From Pictodentalium vernedei (Eukaryota > Mollusca > Scaphopoda > Dentaliida > Dentaliidae), in contig CM062294.1 in assembly GCA_031216915.1 (NCBI GenBank), forward strand, positions 32,255,128-32,319,127: DNA of 64,000 nt, written 5' to 3'. Positions 57,568 to 64,000 of this stretch are shown here, piece after piece. A program made the translations under genes and the position numbers. The notes under the pieces are model-generated. The model worked only from the letters and a program-made list of their open reading frames with translations. It was not told the origin of the DNA and did no database searches. Numbering within the stretch: position 1 is the stretch's first letter; every line of letters starts with the position of its first letter.

Positions 57568-57716
57568 ATCTAGTGTTTTTGAGTGGATACTGAAAATTAT
57601 CTCACTTGTGGCCAAGATAAATGGTTATTTTCGCTCATGCAAGTGCTTGCAAAAAATAAACATTTGTCTCAGTCACTCATGAGATAATTTTTGGTATCCA
57701 CTCAAAAACACTAGAT
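57568..57716. mobile_element. Foldback element (149 bp)
   Basis: ATCTAGTGTTTTTGAGTGGA (57,568) through AAAATTATCTCA is mirrored by TGAGATAATTTTTGG through CTCAAAAACACTAGAT at 57,680-57,716. A looser relative of the arm occurs at 57,360-57,390. Confidence 0.8.
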
Positions 57717-58454
57717 AACCTCTATGTATACAATCCGTCCTCATATGCTAAGAACATCAAGATAATTCCATTCAAACTCCCATGTGTATAGAATTTTACA
57801 TTTAAAGAATTTGATGAGAAGATTCCACTTAAAAACCTATCCAAAGAATTTGACAGCATGTTAGAAGAGATTTAAGATGAATGTATAACAGAAGAGAATA
57901 TCCACATAAGAGTGTCCGTGAATCACCCTGGCTTGGATATAAGTATATTTATTCCATTTAACAAAGCATCTTCAAACACTGGTAATATAGTGCTAGATGA
58001 AATGTAAAAAGTTGTACAATCCAATGATAACTTTACTATCCATGATGGGAAGTTATCGTAAGAAGTAACACACACTTCCTTATCACAAGGGTCTGGACGA
58101 CGTGCTCCTCTTTCATTTGAATCTGGTGGTAAAATGGCTGGTAGTAAACAGACTATCAGACTATTGCTGAAATTAAAAATGTTAAGGACGGGCCATTGTG
58201 GTAGGACAGTGTCAAGTTGATAAAGATGGATCTGAACTTTTGCAAAATGAATGGAAAAAAATTAGAAATTCAGGAGTGAATTTAATGAAACTGAAGCTAA
58301 GACATTGTTGGACAAAGCAGGGCTTGATTATAAAACTCCTTGTGGATATGAAGAGTATTATAAAATAAAAGATCTTTCCCCAGACTATGTCATCAAAATT
58401 CATACCCAGTATAAATCAGATTTCTTATGTGAGCCTCTAAAAACTACAGAGGAT

Positions 58455-58690
58455 AGTAAAGTTAGATTAGATTCTTTATTTACAGTATACTTAAAAAAAA
58501 CAGTTACAGTTATATAGTACAAGTAGTGTTGATGTGTATACTGAGGGAGATAACATAGCCAGATTGGCTGTCTACCTGTTACCCCCCCCCCCCCCCCCCA
58601 GTACAAGTAGTATTGATGTGTATACTGAGGGAGATGACATAGCCAGATTGGCTGTCTACCTGTTACCCCCCTTGGAATTGCAGACAGACT
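58455..58690 (-). mobile_element. LINE 3' tail inserted in the Polinton, hairpin segment duplicated
   Basis: Minus strand: two copies of GTAACAGGTAGACAGCCAAT with CTGGCTATGTTATCTCCC (58,671-58,630 and 58,590-58,545), separated by a C run, then about 80 bases to CTGTAAATAAAGAATCTAAT near 58,465. The duplicated unit (58,517-58,599 and 58,600-58,671) begins AGTACAAGTAGT in both. It matches the LINE 3' ends at 1.7, 26.1 and 37.9 kb. Confidence 0.7.
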
Positions 58691-59340
58691 GTGACCAAAA
58701 AATGTTTATATGTAGCAGATTTCATGCAACTGATATAAGATGACAGAGCATGGCATAGGTAATTTCATAGCTTGGGGCCATGCTACTTTCATATACACTT
58801 ACACCTACACCTATACCGACTGGAGACGTAAGTTATACGTGTACACCACCATCACCAGCACTTTGACACCATTACAGCATAACAGGATTTTTTTCAGTAT
58901 GAATATTATTATGAGCTTTGCAATCAAGGGTATCGATCTGTGGAATGACACACATGTAAATTTGGTTGTGTTTGCTACGCCCCATCACAACGTATTCCTG
59001 AACACTCCATCACCCGCTACAGTTGCAACAGTCAGTTTGTAAGTTCATCATGTTATCAAAATCACATCTCTACAAAAAGGGAAAGAACAGAAAACCATTT
59101 GTGATCTAGTGCTAAAATTTAAAAAATGTAACATGTAAATTTACCCCGGGAAATGAAAACACACCTGTGAGAGGCTTAGAAAATGTAAATATTGTCATGA
59201 AGAAATAAATTCACATCAAATACACATCACCTGATAATGACACAATGCCGAAAATTCCATTTGTATTTTTTGATTTTGAAACCACTCAAGACTCAGGAGT
59301 TCACATTCCAAATGTTTGTATTACTCATTGTGCTTGTGTA

Positions 59341-61140
59341 GATTGTATCCATAAACCCATAGATCATTTATGTACTCCATGTGCTCATCGTGCTTGTGTA
59401 GATTGTATCCATAAACACATAGATCATTTATGTACTCCATGTGCTCATCGTGCTTGTATAGATTGTATCCATAAACACATAGATCATTTATGTACTTCAT
59501 GTGCTCATCGTGCTTGTGTAGATTGTATCCATAAACACATAGATCATTTATGTACTTCATGTGCTCATTGTGCTTGTGTAGATTGTATCCATAAACACAT
59601 AGATCATTTATGTACTTCATGTTCTCATCGTGCTTGTGTAGATTGTATCCATAAACACATAGATCATTTATGTACTTCATGTGCTCATCGTGCTTGTGTA
59701 GATTGTATCCATAAACACATAGATCATTTATGTACTTCATGTGCTCATTGTGCTTGTGTAGATTGTATCCATAAACCCATAGATCATTTATGTACTTCAT
59801 GTGCTCATCGTGCTTGTGTAGATTGTATCCATAAACACATAGATCATTTATGTACTCCATGTGCTCATCGTGCTTGTGTAGATTGTATCCATAAACCCAT
59901 AGATCATTTATGTACTTCATGTGCTCATCGTGCTTGTGTAGATTGTATCCATAAACCCATAGATCATTTATGTACTCCATGTGCTCATCGTGCTTGTGTA
60001 GATTGTATCCATAAACACATAGATCATTTATGTACTCCATGTGCTCATCGTGCTTGTGTAGATTGTATCCATAAACACATAGATCATTTATGTACTTCAT
60101 GTGCTCATCGTGCTTGTGTAGACTGTATCCATAAACACATAGATCATTTATGTACTCCATGTGCTCATCGTGCTTGTGTAGATTGTATCCATAAACACAT
60201 AGATCATTTATGTACTTCATGTGCTCATTGTGCTTGTGTAGATTGTATCCATAAACACATAGATCATTTATGTACTTCATGTGCTCATCGTGCTTGTGTA
60301 GATTGTATCCATAAACACATAGATCATTTATGTACTCCATGTGCTCATCGTGCTTGTATAGATTGTATCCATAAACACATAGATCATTTATGTACTTCAT
60401 GTGCTCATCGTGCTTGTGTAGATTGTATCCATAAACACATAGATCATTTATGTACTTCATGTGCTCATCGTGCTTGTGTAGATTGTATCCATAAACCCAT
60501 AGATCATTTATGTACTTCATGTGCTCATCGTGCTTGTGTAGATTGTATCCATAAACACATAGATCATTTATGTACTTCATGTTCTCATCGTGCTTGTGTA
60601 GATTGTATCCATAAACACATAGATCATTTATGTACTTCATGTGCTCATCGTGCTTGTGTAGATTGTATCCATAAACACATAGATCATTTATGTACTCCAT
60701 GTGCTCATCGTGCTTGTGTAGATTGTATCCATAAACCCATAGATCATTTATGTACTCCATGTGCTCATCGTGCTTGTGTAGATTGTATCCATAAACCCAT
60801 AGATCATTTATGTACTCCATGTGCTCATCGTGCTTGTGTAGATTGTATCCATAAACACATAGATCATTTATGTACTTCATGTGCTCATCGTGCTTGTGTA
60901 GATTGTATCCATAAACACATAGATCATTTATGTACTTCATGTGCTCATCGTGCTTGTGTAGATTGTATCCATAAACACATAGATCATTTATGTACTTCAT
61001 GTGCTCATCGTGCTTGTGTAGATTGTATCCATAAACACATAGATCATTTATGTACTTCATGTGCTCATCGTGCTTGTGTAGATTGTATCCATAAACACAT
61101 AGATCATTTATGTACTTCATGTGCTCAATGTGGACAAAGA
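59341..61140 (+). repeat. 60-bp coding minisatellite, 30 copies, within Polinton polB
   Basis: The unit starts GATTGTATCCATAAACACAT and recurs exactly every 60 bases from 59,341 to 61,081 with no indel. It encodes 20 residues (ACVDCIHKHIDHLCTSCAHR in one phase). Variation is confined to about six positions: CAC/CCC, TCA/CCA, CGT/TGT, GTA/ATA, GCT/TCT and one GAT/GAC. All but the last change an amino acid. The unit corresponds to the short Cys/His-rich loop between the first exonuclease motif and the CGQRE..F segment, which normal Polinton polymerases carry once. The open frame on the opposite strand (59,321-61,120) is a by-product of a period divisible by three. Confidence 0.97.
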
Positions 61141-61240
61141 GAAATAATATTTAAAGAGGATTCTACTTTGGAAGACTTTTGTGAATGGCTTTTCAGTAAA
61201 GAACATAAAGGGACTATAGATATTGCTCATAATTTCAAAA

Positions 61241-61429
61241 TTTATTATTTTAAATATCATTTTTTAAATTTTTAAAAAATTTTTTAACAAAACATATCTT
61301 GTGACAAGCTCGTTCCAAAGTGGGGTCACATGATCGGGTTTTGTTGAACTTTTTCGAAAAATAATATTTTTTCAGCTGCTGAATTTGCATATTACACAGG
61401 TGGATGCAGGCAATTCGTTGGGTAAAGGG
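61241..61429 (-). mobile_element. piggyBac-like MITE inserted in Polinton polB
   Basis: The right end GTTGGGTAAAGGG with TTAA at 61,430-61,433 is the family terminus. The interior retains AGCTCGTTCCAAAGTGGGGT and a diverged palindrome half. The left side is AT-rich and strongly diverged, so the left boundary is approximate. Polymerase-type coding sequence lies immediately on both sides. Confidence 0.6.
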
Positions 61430-63717
61430 TTAAGAGGATTTGATGTACAATTTGTGTTAAGATATCTTAATGAAAATGATAGCACAACTCCAGAAATTAT
61501 TATGAATGGAAATAAAATTATTCTACTTCAAGCTTATGGTGTGAGACTAATTGATTCTTTAAGTTTTCTTTCTATGAGATTGGCACAATTCCCTAAAACA
61601 TTTGGTTTGACTGGATTAGCAAAAGGTTACTTCCTTCATATGACAAGCACACAAACTTATCAAAAATATATTGCTCCTTAATTGGATGTAAAATTTTACA
61701 TGCCTGACTCTATGTCTCCATCGGATAGGGAAGTATTCATCAAATGGTATAATCAGAAACTCACCACCAATGCTAGATTTAACTTACAAAAAGAAATGGA
61801 AATGTACTGTCGATCAGATGCAGATATTTTACAAAGAAGGTGGGGGAATTTAGACAGAAATTTTAAGATAGTGATGGAATAGACAACCTTCAGAGAAGCA
61901 CTTTAGCTGATACCTGTAATTCAGCTTGGAGAAACACAACAATGTCAAAACATACATCCATTGTGGATGGATTTCACAAAGACACAAACACCATTTTTGA
62001 ATTTCTTGGATGTATGTGGTATGAATGTGAAAAATGCTATCCAGACAGAAATGCAAAAAACCCAGTCAATTTAAAATGTTACAAAACTCTATACATTCAG
62101 ACCCAGGATCACATATAACATTTTAAGTCACTTGGGTACACAATGAAGGGGATATGGGAACATGAATATAACACTTTATGCAGAACAGATTCTGAATTAA
62201 AGACAACACTAAATTCATTTTTTCCGAACATGGATCCAATTAAACCATGGGAAGCATTATTTGGAGGAAGAGCAAATGCCATTAAATTATACCATAAAAT
62301 AGATCAAAGCTCAAACACAAATAAAGTACATAGATGTTTGTTCTCTTTATCCATATGTTAATAAATACAGAGAATATCCAGTAGGTCATAAAAAATACTC
62401 ACAAAAGAAAACATAGATACACATAATTTAAGACAGTATAGGGGACTCATTAAATGTAAAGTTTTACCAACAGAAAATCTTCACATGCCAGTTTTACCAA
62501 TTCACTGTAACAAGAAAATGGTTTTCATAATTTGCAATACTTGTGTAGAAGAAGAAGATGATCACTGTGAACACACACCAGAACAGCACAGTCTTGTAGG
62601 TACATGGACAACTGTCGAACTTTTCAAAGCAATGGGTACGGGTTACAAAATACTTGAGACTTATCAGGTTTGACTCTGGGAAGAATGGTCTACAGAAATT
62701 TACAAACATTACGTGAATAAATATCTAAAAATTAAACAAGAAGCCAGTGGATAGCGAGGCTGGGTGAAAACAGGTGCAGATAAAGATATTTTTGAAAAAG
62801 ATAATGCAGAAACTGAAAACATAAATTTACGAGACATTGACAAAAATCCTGGACTAAGATCATTTGCAAAAACCACGTTGAGCAGTTTATTGGGAACAAT
62901 ACACAAAACAATATCAAAACTAAAACAGAGTGCATACATAATCCATCCAAATATTTTTACTTGATTCAGGAGCCAAATATCATTATTAAAAATGCAGAAA
63001 TATTTGACCATGATAAATTTATGTGAATTACACAAATGTATTGTCGTTATAGCTTCTTTTGTCACAGCATATGCACATTTGGAATTGTACAAAGTTATAG
63101 TAGGACAATTAGGTAAACAAGTTTTATATTTTGACACAAATAGTTGCATTAATATACACAACCCATCACTTTGGAATCCAACAAGTATAAACAGTAGGTT
63201 AGGTCAATGGACAGATGAACATCCAGATGCAAACATCATTGAGTATGTAGGTTTAGGTCCTAAAAATTATGGATACAAATACATTAATGATGCGGACAAA
63301 TAAAAAACTTCCTGTAAAGTCAAAGTGATTACATTAGATTTCAACACATCTTAAAAACTCAATTTTGAAAGCATGGTTGAATGTGTGCCAGATAGACAAA
63401 ATTTAAAAAATAAACATTGGATACACACATTAACAAGAACAGACAAGTCACAAGTAAAACACAAATCAAAACATTTATACCTGTATACACAAAATTTTAT
63501 GTGCTAAATAAATACGATACATGTTCATATGGGTGTAAGGTATAAACAGAATTGAACATAACATAAATAGGCAAGCCACAAGTGAAACACAAACCAAAAC
63601 TTTTTGATCTGTATACACAAAACTTAATGTGGTAATTAAATATGATAAATGTCCACACAGGTTAAAGGTACAAACACACCCCACCTATGATGTCAATGGG
63701 ATATTTTAATTTCAACC

Positions 63718-64000
63718 ATGGATCAGGCAGTATGTCTTTTAGAAAACAATATTTCATATAAAGCATTATTATATGCTTTTCAACTTATTACTCCTCGACA
63801 CCAAACAAAAACAAAAAATGTAACTCAAAACCAATTAGAAAAAATAGAAATGTATATTGAATTTTGTAAATCATTATACATGATGAACGCTTTTGGCAAA
63901 GACAATTTGCAAAATATTTGGACAAGAGTTATGTGGGATTTTATTATTCATGATGAACAAACCATAGATTATTTATATAAGCAATATGTACCACAACTTG
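63718..64000 (+). CDS. Unrecognised ORF running off the window, possible Polinton gene
   Basis: ATG at 63,718 opens a frame that stays open to base 64,000 (94 codons), starting MDQAVCLLENNISYKALLYA and continuing with a helical, Tyr/Ile/Lys-rich sequence (LEKIEMYIEFCKSLYMMNAFG). It follows the polymerase region on the same strand after about 250 bases. I recognise no family. As the region belongs to a fossil element, little more can be said. Confidence 0.45.
   Translation, partial: MDQAVCLLENNISYKALLYAFQLITPRHQTKTKNVTQNQLEKIEMYIEFCKSLYMMNAFGKDNLQNIWTRVMWDFIIHDEQTIDYLYKQYVPQL

Larger units (their letters stand above)
57720..64000 (+). mobile_element. Polinton (Maverick)-type element, DNA polymerase B region (fossil)
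   Basis: The plus strand carries, in order, pieces of a protein-primed type B DNA polymerase of the Polinton kind. The N-terminal region lies at about 57,720-58,440 (ISIFIPFNKA, SQGSGRRAPLSFE, LLDKAGLDYKTPCGYEE). The exonuclease start is at 59,245-59,310 (FVFFDFETTQDSG), followed by the amplified Cys/His loop and EDFCEWLFSKEHKGT. Then come an exonuclease/linker part at 61,434-61,870 (FDVQFVLRYL, YGVRLIDSLSFLSMRLAQFP), a central part at 61,900-62,700, and a C-terminal part from 62,990 to about 63,460 (AYAHLELYKVIVGQLG, GLGPKNYGYKYIND). The peptides are characteristic of Polinton polymerases. It is broken in well over ten places and interrupted by a LINE tail, a 60-bp array and a MITE; no capsid or integrase gene is seen before the edge. 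The left terminus is not identified. It looks old. Confidence 0.85.

Noticed and set aside
59321-61120. 599-codon open frame on the minus strand across the 60-bp array
   Set aside because: A 60-bp period keeps any stop-free frame open indefinitely; this frame exists only because of the repeat, and the sense strand is explained by Polinton polymerase sequence.
59341-61140. Zinc-finger-type host gene with 30 CxxC/H modules
   Set aside because: The flanking sequence on both sides is polymerase B of a broken Polinton, and unit variation is nearly all amino-acid-changing, which does not fit a selected finger array.

Overview
The window is a stretch of animal nuclear DNA that is almost entirely repeats. 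It has no bacterial gene layout, and its only host gene is part of an HSPA12-type (Hsp70 family member 12-like) gene with spliceosomal introns. The repeat types (DIRS, Ty3/gypsy, Polinton, Jockey-superfamily LINEs, tRNA-derived SINEs, many MITEs) and the large 'TTTTTAGCTCAACTTGAC...' repeat family suggest a marine invertebrate, probably a lophotrochozoan such as a bivalve mollusc, where HSPA12 genes are known to be expanded. The species assignment is inference.

Layout. 1-1.8 kb: C-terminal part and 3' UTR of a LINE. 1.8-5.2 kb: no recognisable gene, with a perfect hairpin, a CT microsatellite and a TTAA-flanked MITE. 5.2-7.7 kb: HSPA12-like locus with two homologous exon starts preceded by homologous intron sequence, apparently a local tandem duplication later invaded by repeats. 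7.8-12.2 kb: foldbacks, MITEs, short tandem repeats and a 1.8 kb array of ~190-bp units. 12.2-18.1 kb: a DIRS-type tyrosine-recombinase retroelement with both inverted ends and the internal complementary region, sitting inside a ~170-bp satellite. 18.1-22.4 kb: more satellite, dispersed repeats and degenerate MITEs. 22.4-26.2 kb: a near full-length but inactive LINE with endonuclease and reverse transcriptase. 26.2-38.7 kb: dispersed repeats, including four copies of one composite repeat, a second AGCTC array, SINE, MITEs and a tRNA-Lys-like fragment.

38.9-49.4 kb: a broken Ty3/gypsy element on the minus strand, stretched to twice its usual length by a SINE and by a 5.4-kb array of 40-bp units. 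49.4-57.7 kb: hAT-like, Tc1/mariner-like and other foldback elements, and a 3.5-kb DNA element with 46-bp inverted ends and TA target sites enclosing an unrecognised ORF. 57.7-64 kb: a badly broken Polinton DNA polymerase B region running toward the right edge, containing a 30-copy, 60-bp in-frame array, an inserted MITE and an inserted LINE tail.

The most interesting observation is that both large minisatellites are amplified pieces of element coding sequence. The 40-bp unit encodes a peptide of the gypsy integrase C-terminal region, and integrase sequence lies on both sides of the array. The 60-bp unit encodes the cysteine/histidine-rich loop of the Polinton polymerase exonuclease region. 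A second recurrent signal is a ~42-base hairpin that marks LINE 3' ends at five sites. No RNA gene, CRISPR array or intact host gene is supported; everything here was read by eye without alignment tools.
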